Made by a program: the position numbers and the translations under genes
Part shown: one piece after another, positions 42,769 to 51,146 of the stretch
Layout: the number at the start of each line of letters is the position of its first letter
How positions within the stretch are numbered: position 1 is the first letter of the stretch
The notes under the pieces: model-generated
Database searches by the model: none
What the model saw: only the letters and a program-made list of their open reading frames with translations
Told to the model about the DNA's origin: nothing
Origin: Methylibium sp035762065
Lineage (GTDB): Bacteria; Pseudomonadota; Gammaproteobacteria; Burkholderiales; Burkholderiaceae_C
NCBI RefSeq assembly: GCF_035762065.1
Contig: NZ_DASTPW010000020.1
Coordinates: forward strand, 15,537-79,536
DNA: 64,000 nucleotides
Reading direction: 5' to 3'

Positions 42769-43791
42769 ATGTCCCGAGGCCTCGAACCCATCCGCCGCGT
42801 GCTGTCCCGCGCGGCCCGTCCGGCGGCGCTGCTCGCGCTGGCGCTGCTCGCGTCCTGCGGCGGCGGCGACCGCGTCAGCACCTTCCGGCCGACGCGCATG
42901 GTCGTCTTCGGCGACGAGAACAACGTGATCGTCGGCCCGAGCGGCAGCGTCGTCGATGTCGCCGGCACCACCGTCACCGCACAGCCCGGTGCGAAGTACA
43001 CGGTCAACGCGCTGGCGCTCAACGCCGACGGCACGCCGGCCGGCGGCCTCGCCTGCAGTTCGAACCCACTGTGGTTCCAGGTCGTCGCGGGGCTGTACGG
43101 CTTCGGCTTCGCCGAGTGCAACCCCTACACCGGCAGCGCGGTGGCCGGCTTCAATTTCTCGCGCGTCGGCGCGAGGGTGGGCGACGTCGCGGCGCAGGTC
43201 ACCGCGGCCAACGCGGCGCTCGGCGGCTTCACCGGCACCGACCTGGTGATGGTGATGGTCGGCCAGCGCGACATCCTCGAGGCCTACGCGAACTACCCCG
43301 CCCAGAGCGACGCCGCCGTGGTGGCTGCCGCCGAGGCCGCCGGCCGCGCGCTCGGCAACCAGGTCAACGCGATCGCCGCGGCGGGCGGCAAGGTGCTGAT
43401 CGCGACCGTCCCCAACCAGGCGACCACGCCGTTCGCCTACGCGCAGAACCTGCTCAGCCCCGAGCGCAGCGGCGTGCTGCAACGCATGAGCGAACGCTTC
43501 AACGCCGCGATGCGCGCGACCATCGTCAACGACGGCACGAAGATCGGCCTGGTGCAGGCCGACGAGCAGGTGCAGCTGATCGTCAACAACCAGTCGATCT
43601 TCGGCTACGTCAACGGCAGCAGCGCCGCCTGCACGACAGCGGCCCCGCTGCCGAACTGCACGACCTCGACGCTCGTGCCCGGCGCCACCAGCGCCAACTA
43701 CGTCTGGGCCGACGACCTGCACCTGAACGTCGACATGCACATCCGCATCGGCAACATCGGCTCCACGCGGGCGACGAACAACCCGTTCTGA
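42769..43791 (+). CDS. SGNH-hydrolase-like lipoprotein lacking the catalytic serine
   Basis: The product is 340 residues. The signal LLALALLASC has a lipobox with Cys30. The protein resembles the intact SGNH lipoprotein encoded next to it: both share GxKYTVN near the N-terminus, a CTTSTLxPG block near the C-terminus, and a D-x-x-H end. Where the paralogue has FGDSL, this one has FGDEN, with Glu50 in place of the nucleophile Ser. Block III reads GQRD (165-168) instead of GGND. Asp and His of the last block (DDLHLN) remain. It is probably an inactive relative with a binding role, or it uses another mechanism. ATG 42769 is the start. A strong terminator follows. Confidence 0.75.
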   Translation: MSRGLEPIRRVLSRAARPAALLALALLASCGGGDRVSTFRPTRMVVFGDENNVIVGPSGSVVDVAGTTVTAQPGAKYTVNALALNADGTPAGGLACSSNPLWFQVVAGLYGFGFAECNPYTGSAVAGFNFSRVGARVGDVAAQVTAANAALGGFTGTDLVMVMVGQRDILEAYANYPAQSDAAVVAAAEAAGRALGNQVNAIAAAGGKVLIATVPNQATTPFAYAQNLLSPERSGVLQRMSERFNAAMRATIVNDGTKIGLVQADEQVQLIVNNQSIFGYVNGSSAACTTAAPLPNCTTSTLVPGATSANYVWADDLHLNVDMHIRIGNIGSTRATNNPF

Positions 43792-43792
43792 A

Positions 43793-43832
43793 CCGGCCCG
43801 CCGCCTGACGCGATGGCGGCGGCCGGGTTTTT
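43793..43832 (+). terminator. Rho-independent terminator between the SGNH genes
   Basis: CCGGCC-C-GCCGCC (43793-43805) pairs with GGCGGCGGCCGG (43815-43826), a 12-bp stem with one bulged C, and TTTTT follows at 43828-43832. It is the clearest intrinsic terminator in the window and starts one base after the stop. Confidence 0.9.
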
Positions 43833-43963
43833 CCGGTCGCGCGGCCGGCGCGGCTGTCCTTAGAGTGGCTTTGTCAAAAGCACGATCGTTCGTTCGTCGT
43901 GCTTGCGGGATGTGCCGGGCGGCCCGTCGTCCGGCGCCCGCGGAAGCCCCGAGGACCACGCCC

Positions 43964-45049
43964 ATGAACTTCCCAGCCTTTCGCAGCGCCCGCCGCTGCG
44001 CCGCCGCCGCACTGACCGCCTGCGTCGCGAGCTTCGCGCTCGTCGCCTGTGGCGGCGGCGACGACGACACCCCTGCCTACACCACGACCGTCAGCTTCGG
44101 CGACAGCCTCTCCGACGTCGGCACCTACCGCACCGCCACCGTCGCGCAGCTCGGCGGCGGCAAGTACACGGTCAACGGCGGCGGCCCGATCTGGGTCGAG
44201 CGCGTCGCCGCCGACCGGGGCCTCGCGGCGCCGTGCGCGGCGCAGGTCGGGCTGGTGTCCTCCGGCCCGCTCGCTGCGTTCGCGCAGACGCCGACGACGC
44301 AGCCCAGCTGCAACGGCTACGCGCAGGGCGGCGCGCGGGTCACGAACCCGGTCGGTCCCGGCAACGCGGCGCTGCTCGCGCTGGGCGACAGCAGCGGCGC
44401 GCTCGGCCAGCTCACCGTGCCGGTGACGACGCAGATGGACCGCTGGCTCGCCGCCAACGGCGGCCGCTTCAACGGCCGCGAGCTCGTGCTGGTGCTGGCC
44501 GGGGGCAACGACCTGTTCATCAACCTCGGCAGCATCGGCGCGAGCCCGGGGCAGATCACCGCGCAGCAGGCGGTCGCGAACATGGGCGTCGCCGGCGGCG
44601 AACTCGCCACGCTGGTGAGGACCAAGCTGCTCGCCAACGGCGCGAAGTTCGTCGTGGTGGTGAACCTGCCCGACGTGAGCCTGACCCCCTTCGCGCTGGG
44701 CCTCGACGCGCCGTCGCAGGGCCTGATCAACACCATGTCGACCACCTTCAACACCCAGCTCGCCGCCGGCCTGAACGGCGTGGCCGACGTGCTCTACGTC
44801 GACGCCTACACGCGCGGGCGCGACCAGGCGGCGCGGGCCTCGTTCTACGGCTTCACCAACGTGGCGACGCCGGCCTGCAACCTCGCGGCGCTGCAGCCTT
44901 CCACCTCGCTGATCTGCACCACCTCGACGCTGATCCCCGGCGACACCAGCCGCTACGCCTACGCCGACGGCGTGCACCCGACGCCCTACAGCCATCAACT
45001 GCTGGCCGACTACGTCCTCGCGCGCATGAGCGAAGTCGGCTGGAGGTGA
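43964..45049 (+). CDS. SGNH/GDSL hydrolase lipoprotein
   Basis: The product is 361 residues. The lipobox LVAC has Cys29, so it should be anchored in the outer membrane or inner membrane outer face. All SGNH blocks are seen: TTVSFGDSLSDVGTYR with Ser48, the block II glycine region NGGGPIW, LVLAGGNDLFI (GxND, about 179-183) and YADGVHPTPYSHQLLADYV with the catalytic Asp and His. This is the outer-membrane esterase/lipase-like type. Substrate is unknown; lipids or polyester oligomers are plausible for the family. ATG 43964 begins MNFPAFRSARRCAAAA. A TTAGAGT element near 43861 could be a -10 region. Confidence 0.9.
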   Translation: MNFPAFRSARRCAAAALTACVASFALVACGGGDDDTPAYTTTVSFGDSLSDVGTYRTATVAQLGGGKYTVNGGGPIWVERVAADRGLAAPCAAQVGLVSSGPLAAFAQTPTTQPSCNGYAQGGARVTNPVGPGNAALLALGDSSGALGQLTVPVTTQMDRWLAANGGRFNGRELVLVLAGGNDLFINLGSIGASPGQITAQQAVANMGVAGGELATLVRTKLLANGAKFVVVVNLPDVSLTPFALGLDAPSQGLINTMSTTFNTQLAAGLNGVADVLYVDAYTRGRDQAARASFYGFTNVATPACNLAALQPSTSLICTTSTLIPGDTSRYAYADGVHPTPYSHQLLADYVLARMSEVGWR

Positions 45050-45060
45050 CGGACGCCCAC

Positions 45061-45105
45061 CCCCGTTGCGGCTTCGCCGCTCCCCCTCGAGGGGGCGCCG
45101 CTGGC
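45061..45105. repeat. Intergenic palindromic element
   Basis: Two perfect dyads lie side by side between the convergent SGNH and dacB genes: GCGGC-TTC-GCCGC (45068-45080) and CCCCCTCGAGGGGG (45082-45095). Elements of this composition are scattered between genes in many Burkholderiales genomes and may act as two-way terminators. A related GC-rich stretch occurs at about 36760-36800. Copy number elsewhere cannot be judged from one window. Confidence 0.5.
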
Positions 45106-45149
45106 AGACCGGCGGAGCCGGATCTGCGGCTGCTGCTGGTGGGACAGCC

Positions 45150-46733
45150 TTAGCGGCCGCTGTCTTCCGCGGCCCACTGCACCAGCGCATCGAGCACCGG
45201 CCGGCCCGCCAGCGCGTTCGGGTGGTTGAGGATCGCGACGAACACGTAGCGCCGTCCCGAATTCGCGAGCACGTAGCCGGCCAGTCCGGAGGCGTCGCGC
45301 AGCGAGCCCGTCTTCAGGTGCGCACGGCCCAGCGCGGTGCCCCATGAACGGCCGGGCCGGCGCGCGGTGCCGTCGAGGCCGCTGACGGGCAGCGAGCCGA
45401 TCAGCTCCGGCATCACCGGGCTCGACCACAGCGCCTGCAGCCACTGCCCCATGCAGCGCGCGCTGCTGCGCGAGTGGCGCGACAGGCCCGAGCCGTTGTC
45501 GACGACCAGCTCGGCGTCCGCGCAGCCGGCGCGGCTCTTCACCTGCGCGCGCACCAGCTCGCGCGCGGCGTCCGCGGTCGGGCCGGCGAGCCGCTGGCTC
45601 GGCGGCAGCGCCGGGTCGGCGTCGGCGACGAACACCTCCGGCGGCAGCGGCTGCGCCGCCCCGGTGGCGAGCGCCGCGCGCAGCGCCGGCCCGGCCTGCC
45701 AGCCGAGCGTGAGGAACAGCTGCTGCGCCATCACGTTGTTCGAGAACTTGTTGATCTCGCGGATCACCGAGGCCACCGGCGCCGAGCCGAACTCGAACAG
45801 CGGCACCGCGCCCGCCGGCGTCGTGGCCTCGCGAACCCGGCCCGTCAGCCGTGCGCCGGTCTCGCGCCACAGCGCATCGACGAGCCGCGCGTTGAAGCTG
45901 CGCGGCTCGGCGAAGGCAAGCGGCCAGCTCTTCTCGCCGCAGGCCAGCGGGTAGGTGCCGATCAGGCGCAGCCGGGTCGGCTCGGTCACGTCCAGGCGCA
46001 GGCCGCCGCGCCAGTCGCCGCAGTCGCCGGCGGACAGCGGCACGGTGGCGTCGATCTGCACGCCGGCCAGCGGCACGTCGGCCGCGACGCGCGCGACGCC
46101 GCGCTGCACGTCCGGCGCAAAGGCCAGCGTCAAGGCCTTCAGGTTGAGCATGAGCGCGTCGGGGCGCACGTTGTAGGGCCGCAGCCGTTCGCCGTCGAAC
46201 TCGCCGGGGTCGGCGGCGTCGGCGCCTGTGAGCACGAAGGCCGAGTTGTCGAGCAGGATGTCGCCGCGCACCTCGCGGATGCCGCGCTGCTGCACCTGGC
46301 GCAGCATCAGCCACAGCCGCTCGACGACCAGCGTCGGGTCGCCGCGGCCTTGCAGGATCAGATCGCCTTGCAGCACGCCGTCGCTCACCGTGCCGTTGAC
46401 CAGCACCGGCGTCGTCCAGCTCCACGCCGGCCCCAGCACCTCCAGCGCGACGCCGGTCGTGTACAGCTTCATCAGCGAGGCAGGATTGACCGGCTCGCCC
46501 GCGCGCCACGCGAGCCGCGCCGGCTTGCCGTTGCCGACCTCGGCGACGTAGACGACCAGCGCCTCGGGCGGCAGCTGCACGCGCCGCAGCGCGCTCTGGA
46601 TCGACGGGGGCAGTTCCTCGGCGGGCGCGGGCGGCGACGCGGCCGCGGCGCAGCCGGCTTGCGCGAGCAGCATCGAGCAGGAGCCGGCGGCGATCGTGGC
46701 CAGGCGCCGCAACACGCGGCTCGTGATGGACAT
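45150..46733 (-). CDS. dacB: D-alanyl-D-alanine carboxypeptidase/endopeptidase (PBP4 type)
   Basis: The product is 527 residues. It trims peptidoglycan cross-links and terminal D-Ala in the periplasm. A signal peptide (about 1-32) precedes the transpeptidase fold. The serine motif is PASLMKLYT with Ser86 and Lys89, the second motif is in EINKFSNNVMAQQLF (SNN, about 340), and the third is HLKTGSL (KTG, about 480). A large insert (about 120-290) between the first two motifs is the class C hallmark. ATG 46733 begins MSITSRVLRRLATIAAG. tsaB diverges 100 bases away. Confidence 0.94.
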   Translation of the reverse strand: MSITSRVLRRLATIAAGSCSMLLAQAGCAAAASPPAPAEELPPSIQSALRRVQLPPEALVVYVAEVGNGKPARLAWRAGEPVNPASLMKLYTTGVALEVLGPAWSWTTPVLVNGTVSDGVLQGDLILQGRGDPTLVVERLWLMLRQVQQRGIREVRGDILLDNSAFVLTGADAADPGEFDGERLRPYNVRPDALMLNLKALTLAFAPDVQRGVARVAADVPLAGVQIDATVPLSAGDCGDWRGGLRLDVTEPTRLRLIGTYPLACGEKSWPLAFAEPRSFNARLVDALWRETGARLTGRVREATTPAGAVPLFEFGSAPVASVIREINKFSNNVMAQQLFLTLGWQAGPALRAALATGAAQPLPPEVFVADADPALPPSQRLAGPTADAARELVRAQVKSRAGCADAELVVDNGSGLSRHSRSSARCMGQWLQALWSSPVMPELIGSLPVSGLDGTARRPGRSWGTALGRAHLKTGSLRDASGLAGYVLANSGRRYVFVAILNHPNALAGRPVLDALVQWAAEDSGR

Positions 46734-46833
46734 GCGACCGATGGTAGTGGGCGCTTCCGGGCGAAGAAGCGACCGCTAAACTGAATCGGCCCGATGCGCG
46801 GCCCGCGCGGCATCGACGCCCAGCCCCAAGCCC

Positions 46834-47565
46834 ATGAACGATCGCGCCGCCCACGCGCCCTGCCTGCTCGCGATGGACACCGCGAGCGGCACGCTGCACC
46901 TCGGCCTCCTCCACGACGACGTGGTCCGCAGCCGCGCCCTGCCCGGCGGCGCGCTCGCGTCGACGCAGCTGCTGCCGGCCCTGCAGGCGCTGCTCGCCGA
47001 GGCCGGCCTCGGCTGGCGCGCGCTCGACGCGATCGCCTTCGGCCGCGGCCCCGGGGCCTTCACCGGCGTGCGCACCGCCTGCGCGGTCGCGCAGGGCCTG
47101 GCCTTTGGCGCGGGCAAGCCGGTGATCGCGATCGACACGCTCGCGGCGATCGCCGAGGCGGCGCATCAGGGCGGCGCGGGCAGCGAGCTGTGGGTCGCCA
47201 TCGACGCCCGCATGGGCGAGGCGTATGCCGCGCGCTACCGGCGGCTCGGCCCGGGAAGCTGGCTGGAAGTCGAGGCGCCGGCGCTGCACGCGCCGGCCGC
47301 GCTCGCGGCGCGGATCGCAGGCGCCAGCGCGGAAACGGGCGCGCTGCAGGTGGCCGGCAGTTCGCTGCTCGCGCATGCCGCGGCCTGGTCGGCGCTCGAC
47401 CGCGTGCGCTGGCCGCACGCCGTCGCGCACGGCGCCGCCTTGCTGGCGCTCGCCCGCGGCGCGTGGTCACGCGGACTCGGGCTCGATGCGGCCGAAGCGC
47501 TGCCGCTGTACGTGCGCGACAAGGTCGCCCAGACCGCTGCCGAGCGCGCCGCGGCCGCGGCCTGA
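46834..47565 (+). CDS. tsaB: t6A biosynthesis protein TsaB
   Basis: The product is 243 residues. TsaB is the inactive partner of TsaD in the complex that transfers threonylcarbamoyl to A37 of tRNA. LLAMDTASGTLHLGL at the start and FGRGPGAFTGVRTACAVAQGLAFG (about 69-92) are its signatures, with VAIDARMGEAYAARY following. It heads a cluster with rimI (10 bases on) and a uracil-DNA glycosylase gene, a conserved Burkholderiales order. A TAAACT -10-like hexamer lies near 46777, without a clear -35. Confidence 0.94.
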   Translation: MNDRAAHAPCLLAMDTASGTLHLGLLHDDVVRSRALPGGALASTQLLPALQALLAEAGLGWRALDAIAFGRGPGAFTGVRTACAVAQGLAFGAGKPVIAIDTLAAIAEAAHQGGAGSELWVAIDARMGEAYAARYRRLGPGSWLEVEAPALHAPAALAARIAGASAETGALQVAGSSLLAHAAAWSALDRVRWPHAVAHGAALLALARGAWSRGLGLDAAEALPLYVRDKVAQTAAERAAAAA

Positions 47566-47575
47566 GCAGCCGGCG

Positions 47576-48082
47576 ATGAGCGCGCAGCCCCAGGCCCCCG
47601 CCGCCACCGCGCCCGCGCCGCAGCTCGCGCCGATGAGCGCGGCCGACCTCGACGCGGTCGTCGCAATCGAGCAGGCGCTCTACGACTTCCCGTGGACCCG
47701 CGGGAACTTCGTCGATTCGCTGCATGCCGGCCACCTCGCCTGCGTGCTGCGCGAGACGGCCGGACTCGCCGGCTACTTCATCGCGATGAGCGGCCTGGAA
47801 GAGATGCACCTGCTCAACCTCAGCGTCGCCGCCGACCGCCAGGGCCGCGGCCACGCGCGCGCGATGCTCGACGCGCTGGTGCACGAAGCCAGGCGGCGCG
47901 CCGCGAAGGAGCTGTGGCTGGAGGTGCGGCCGTCGAACCTGCGCGCGCTGGCGCTCTACCAGCGCTACGGCTTCGTGCGCACCGGACTGCGCCGCGCCTA
48001 CTACCCCAACCACGGCCGCCGTCGCGAGGACGCCGTGGTGATGAGCCTCGATCTGCAGGAGCGCGCCGATGGCCTGGGATGA
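47576..48082 (+). CDS. rimI: Ribosomal-protein-alanine N-acetyltransferase
   Basis: The product is 168 residues. RimI acetylates the N-terminal alanine of ribosomal protein S18. The GNAT core has EEMHLLNLSVAADRQGRGHARAMLDALV (Q/R-x-x-G-x-G/A as RQGRGHA, about 86-92), WLEVRPSNLRALALYQRYGFVRTGLRRAYYP, the RimI-specific end with Asn and Tyr. An Ala/Pro-rich start of 20 residues is unusual but harmless. ATG 47576 is used. The gene's end overlaps the UDG start by 14 bases. Confidence 0.93.
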   Translation: MSAQPQAPAATAPAPQLAPMSAADLDAVVAIEQALYDFPWTRGNFVDSLHAGHLACVLRETAGLAGYFIAMSGLEEMHLLNLSVAADRQGRGHARAMLDALVHEARRRAAKELWLEVRPSNLRALALYQRYGFVRTGLRRAYYPNHGRRREDAVVMSLDLQERADGLG

Positions 48083-48926
48083 ACGCCAGCGCCGCATGCT
48101 CGAGGCGATGGGCATCCGGCTGTGGGCGCCGGCCGTGCGCGAGGCTCGCGAGGAGGTGGAGGATCGCGAGGAGGTCGAGGAGGGCGAGGCAGTCGAGGCG
48201 GCCAGCGCCGAAGCGGCTGCCGAAACGCTTCGGCGGCAAGCGCGTGTCGGGTCGGTCGGCTCGCCGGGGCCCGCTTCGAAGGTCGCAGCCGCGCCGCCCC
48301 GCGCCGAAGCCGCGCCGCCGGCCGCACTCGACGCGCTCGACTGGCCCGCGCTGCGTGCCGCGGTCGCCGCCTGCACCGGTTGCGGGCTGTGCGCGACGCG
48401 CACGAACACCGTCTTCGGCGTCGGCGCCGCGGGGGCGCAGTGGATGGTCGTTGGCGAAGCGCCCGGCGAGCAGGAGGATCGCGCCGGCGAGCCCTTCGTC
48501 GGCAAGGCCGGCCAGTTGCTCGACCGCATGCTGCGGGCGATCGACGTCGAGCGCGCCGACGACGACGGCGAGCCCGGGCGCCGTGCCTTCATCTGCAACG
48601 TGCTCAAGTGCCGTCCGCCCGGCAACCGCAACCCGACGCCGGACGAGGTGCGCCGCTGCGAGCCCTTCTTGCGCCGCCAGGTCGCGCTGCTGCAACCGCG
48701 CATCGTGCTGGCACTCGGCCGCTTTGCCGTGCAGGCGCTGCTGGGCAGCGACGAGCCGATCGGCCGGCTGCGCGGCCGCGTGCATCGCTACGAGGGCCGC
48801 CCGCTGGTCGTCAGCTACCACCCGGCCTACCTGCTGCGCAACCCGGCCGACAAGGCGCGCGCCTGGGACGACCTCTGCCTCGCGCGCGAGACCCTGGCCG
48901 CCGCCGTGGCCGACGCGCCCCCCTGA
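48069..48926 (+). CDS. Uracil-DNA glycosylase, family 4 type (Fe-S)
   Basis: The product is 285 residues. It removes uracil from DNA to start base-excision repair. The [4Fe-4S] cluster cysteines are in CTGCGLC (about 103-109) plus a later pair in CNVLKCRPPGNRNP (about 178-191). The catalytic stretch is VVGEAPGEQEDRAGEPFVGKAGQLLDRML, and SYHPAYLLRNP carries the second motif with His. The N-terminal 95 residues are a low-complexity acidic/Ala linker (EAREEVEDREEVEEGEAVE) not found in archaeal family 4 enzymes but usual in betaproteobacteria. The start ATG 48069 overlaps rimI. Confidence 0.92.
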   Translation: MAWDERQRRMLEAMGIRLWAPAVREAREEVEDREEVEEGEAVEAASAEAAAETLRRQARVGSVGSPGPASKVAAAPPRAEAAPPAALDALDWPALRAAVAACTGCGLCATRTNTVFGVGAAGAQWMVVGEAPGEQEDRAGEPFVGKAGQLLDRMLRAIDVERADDDGEPGRRAFICNVLKCRPPGNRNPTPDEVRRCEPFLRRQVALLQPRIVLALGRFAVQALLGSDEPIGRLRGRVHRYEGRPLVVSYHPAYLLRNPADKARAWDDLCLARETLAAAVADAPP

Positions 48927-48982
48927 AACGCGGGACGCATTCCGGCAGCCGCCGCTGCCTATCATCCGCGCGCCGTTTTGCG

Positions 48983-49000
48983 CTCCCTCCGTGGAGGGAG
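48983..49000 (+). promoter_or_regulatory. Hairpin covering the ribosome-binding site of the GGDEF-EAL gene
   Basis: CTCCCTCC (48983-48990) and GGAGGGAG (48993-49000) are perfect complements two bases apart; in RNA the central pair would open to a CGUG loop with a 7-bp stem. The right arm contains the Shine-Dalgarno sequence (GGAGGGAGG, ending six bases before ATG 49007). A TATCAT hexamer at 48960-48965 could be the -10, giving a 5' leader that just includes the hairpin. Folding would hide the ribosome site. Confidence 0.6.
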
Positions 49001-49006
49001 GCCCCG

Positions 49007-51076
49007 ATGTCGTCCTTGCCCTTCGAAGCCCCGACCGATGCCGCGGCCGTGCTCGCGCCGGCCACGCTGCTGCGTTGGGCCGACGCGCTGCCGGCGCTGC
49101 TGGCCTGCTACGACGCCGACACGCGCGCCTGCGTCTACGCGAACGCGCGCCACGCGGCGCTGCTCGGCGACACGAACCTCGCCGAGCTTGAGGCCGGCCG
49201 CGGCCGCCGGGCCGAGCTCGCGCGCGGCATCGTCGATGCGATCGAGCGGCTGCGCGCCGGCGCGGCGAGTGCGCGCTTCGAGGCGCCGCTCGCGCACGGC
49301 GAAGGCCGCAGCGCCTGGGCCGAATTCGAGCTGCAGCCCGAGCGCGACGCCGACGGCCAGCTGCGCCGCTGCCTCGTCTTCGCGGTCGACGTGACGCGCC
49401 ACGCCGCCGCCGAGCGCGCGCTGCGCGAATCGGAGGAGCGGCTCGCGAAGTTCATGCAGGCGAGCCTGGAGGGCATCGTCTTCCACAAGGGCGGCTTCAT
49501 CGTCGATGCGAACGAGGCGGCGCTTGATTTGCTCGGCCACCGGCTCGACGAGGTGCTGGGCCGCCCGACGCTGGACTTCGTCGCGCCCGACGAAGCGGAG
49601 CACGTCGCCACGGTGCTGCGCGCCGGCGTCGACACCCGCTACGAAAGCGCGGTGATCGACCGGGCCGGCCGGCGCATCCCGGTCGAGTTCATCGTGCGCA
49701 CCATGCAGCGCGACGGCGAGCGCCAGCGCATGACGGTCATCCGCGACCTGCGCGACCGGGATGCGGCGCGCACGCACATCGAGCGGCTCGCGCAGCACGA
49801 CGAGCTGACCGGCCTGCCGAACCGGCGCGCCTTCATGCGCAGCATCGAGGCGCGGCTGGAAGCGGCGCGCGCGGCCGGCGAGCCGCTGGCGCTGCTGGTG
49901 ATCGACCTCGACCACTTCCGCCGCATCAACGATTCGCTCGGCCACGGCATCGGCGACGCGGTGCTGCAGCGCGTGGCGGAATGCATCCGCGCGGTGCTGC
50001 GCGCGAGCGACGAGGTCGCGCGCTTCGGCGGCGACGAATTCATGGTGCTGGTCGGCGGCGGCCCGCAGCGCGCCGACGTGGCCGACGTCGCGGCGAAGCT
50101 GCTCGAAGCGATCGGGCGGCCGCTGATGGTGGCCGGCGCGCCGACCGTCTCGCTGATGCCGTCGATCGGCATCGCGATGTTCCCCGGCGACGGCGCGAGC
50201 CCGGCCGAGCTGATCCGCCATGCCGACACCGCGATGTACCGCGCGAAGGCGCGCGGGCGCGCGACGACGCAGTTCTTCGAGCCGGCGCTGGCCAGCGACG
50301 CCTACGCCGCGCTGGTGCTGGAAGACGAGCTCGGCCGCGCGCTCGAACGCGGCGAGTTCGAGCTGCACTACCAGCCGCAGGTGCGCGCGCGCGACGGCGT
50401 GCTGGTCGGCGCGGAGGCGCTGATCCGCTGGCGCCACCCGCAGCGCGGCCTGCTGGCGCCGGCGCACTTCATCGGCCTGGCCGAGGAGCAGCGGCTGATG
50501 CAGCCGATCGGCGCCTGGGTGCTGCGCGAGGCCGCGGCCGCCGCGCGCCGCTGGCGCGACGCCGGCGCGCGCGCGCTGCCGGTCGCGGTGAACCTTTCGG
50601 CGCGGCAGTTCCAGGGCGACGGCTTCGTCGACAGCGTGGCCGACGCGCTCGAGCGCAGCGGCCTGCCCGGCCACCTGCTCGAACTCGAACTGACCGAGCG
50701 CATGCTGATGAACGAGCTCGCCGACGTGAGCCCGAAGCTGGCCGAGCTGAAGTCGCTGGGCATCCGGCTGTCGGTCGACGATTTCGGCACCGGCTACTCG
50801 TCGCTGGGCCAGCTGAAGTCGCTGCCAATCGACAAGATGAAGATCGACCGCAGCTTCGTCAGCGACCTGCCCGAGGCGCGCGACTCGGTCGCGATCGCGC
50901 GCGCGGTCATCCAGATGGGCCGCAGCCTCGGTATCGCGGTGATCGCCGAGGGCGTCGAAACGCCGGCGCAGCGCGACTTCCTCGCCGGCGAGCGCTGCGA
51001 CGAGCTGCAGGGTTTCGCGATCAGCCAGCCGCTGCCGGCGGCGGCCTTCGACGACTGGGTCGCGCAGCGGCACTGA
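49007..51076 (+). CDS. PAS-GGDEF-EAL cyclic-di-GMP protein
   Basis: The product is 689 residues with no membrane helix. Two PAS-like sensor regions (about 15-135 and 140-260, the second with FMQASLEGIVFHKGGFIVDANEAALDLLG) precede a GGDEF domain with intact active site RFGGDEFMVL (about 338) and DLDHFRRINDSLGH. An EAL domain follows with AEALIRWRHP (about 468), NLSARQF, ELTERMLM, DDFGTGYSSL and DRSFV, so both the cyclase and phosphodiesterase sites look active. Which one dominates cannot be told. An I-site RxxD is not seen before GGDEF. The start ATG 49007 lies behind the Shine-Dalgarno hairpin described separately. Confidence 0.93.
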   Translation: MSSLPFEAPTDAAAVLAPATLLRWADALPALLACYDADTRACVYANARHAALLGDTNLAELEAGRGRRAELARGIVDAIERLRAGAASARFEAPLAHGEGRSAWAEFELQPERDADGQLRRCLVFAVDVTRHAAAERALRESEERLAKFMQASLEGIVFHKGGFIVDANEAALDLLGHRLDEVLGRPTLDFVAPDEAEHVATVLRAGVDTRYESAVIDRAGRRIPVEFIVRTMQRDGERQRMTVIRDLRDRDAARTHIERLAQHDELTGLPNRRAFMRSIEARLEAARAAGEPLALLVIDLDHFRRINDSLGHGIGDAVLQRVAECIRAVLRASDEVARFGGDEFMVLVGGGPQRADVADVAAKLLEAIGRPLMVAGAPTVSLMPSIGIAMFPGDGASPAELIRHADTAMYRAKARGRATTQFFEPALASDAYAALVLEDELGRALERGEFELHYQPQVRARDGVLVGAEALIRWRHPQRGLLAPAHFIGLAEEQRLMQPIGAWVLREAAAAARRWRDAGARALPVAVNLSARQFQGDGFVDSVADALERSGLPGHLLELELTERMLMNELADVSPKLAELKSLGIRLSVDDFGTGYSSLGQLKSLPIDKMKIDRSFVSDLPEARDSVAIARAVIQMGRSLGIAVIAEGVETPAQRDFLAGERCDELQGFAISQPLPAAAFDDWVAQRH

Positions 51077-51146
51077 GCCCGGTCTGTCGCTTCGGCGACC
51101 GCGCCGCCCGACCCGCTTCGTAAGCTCGCCGTCGGAGGAGGCGACG

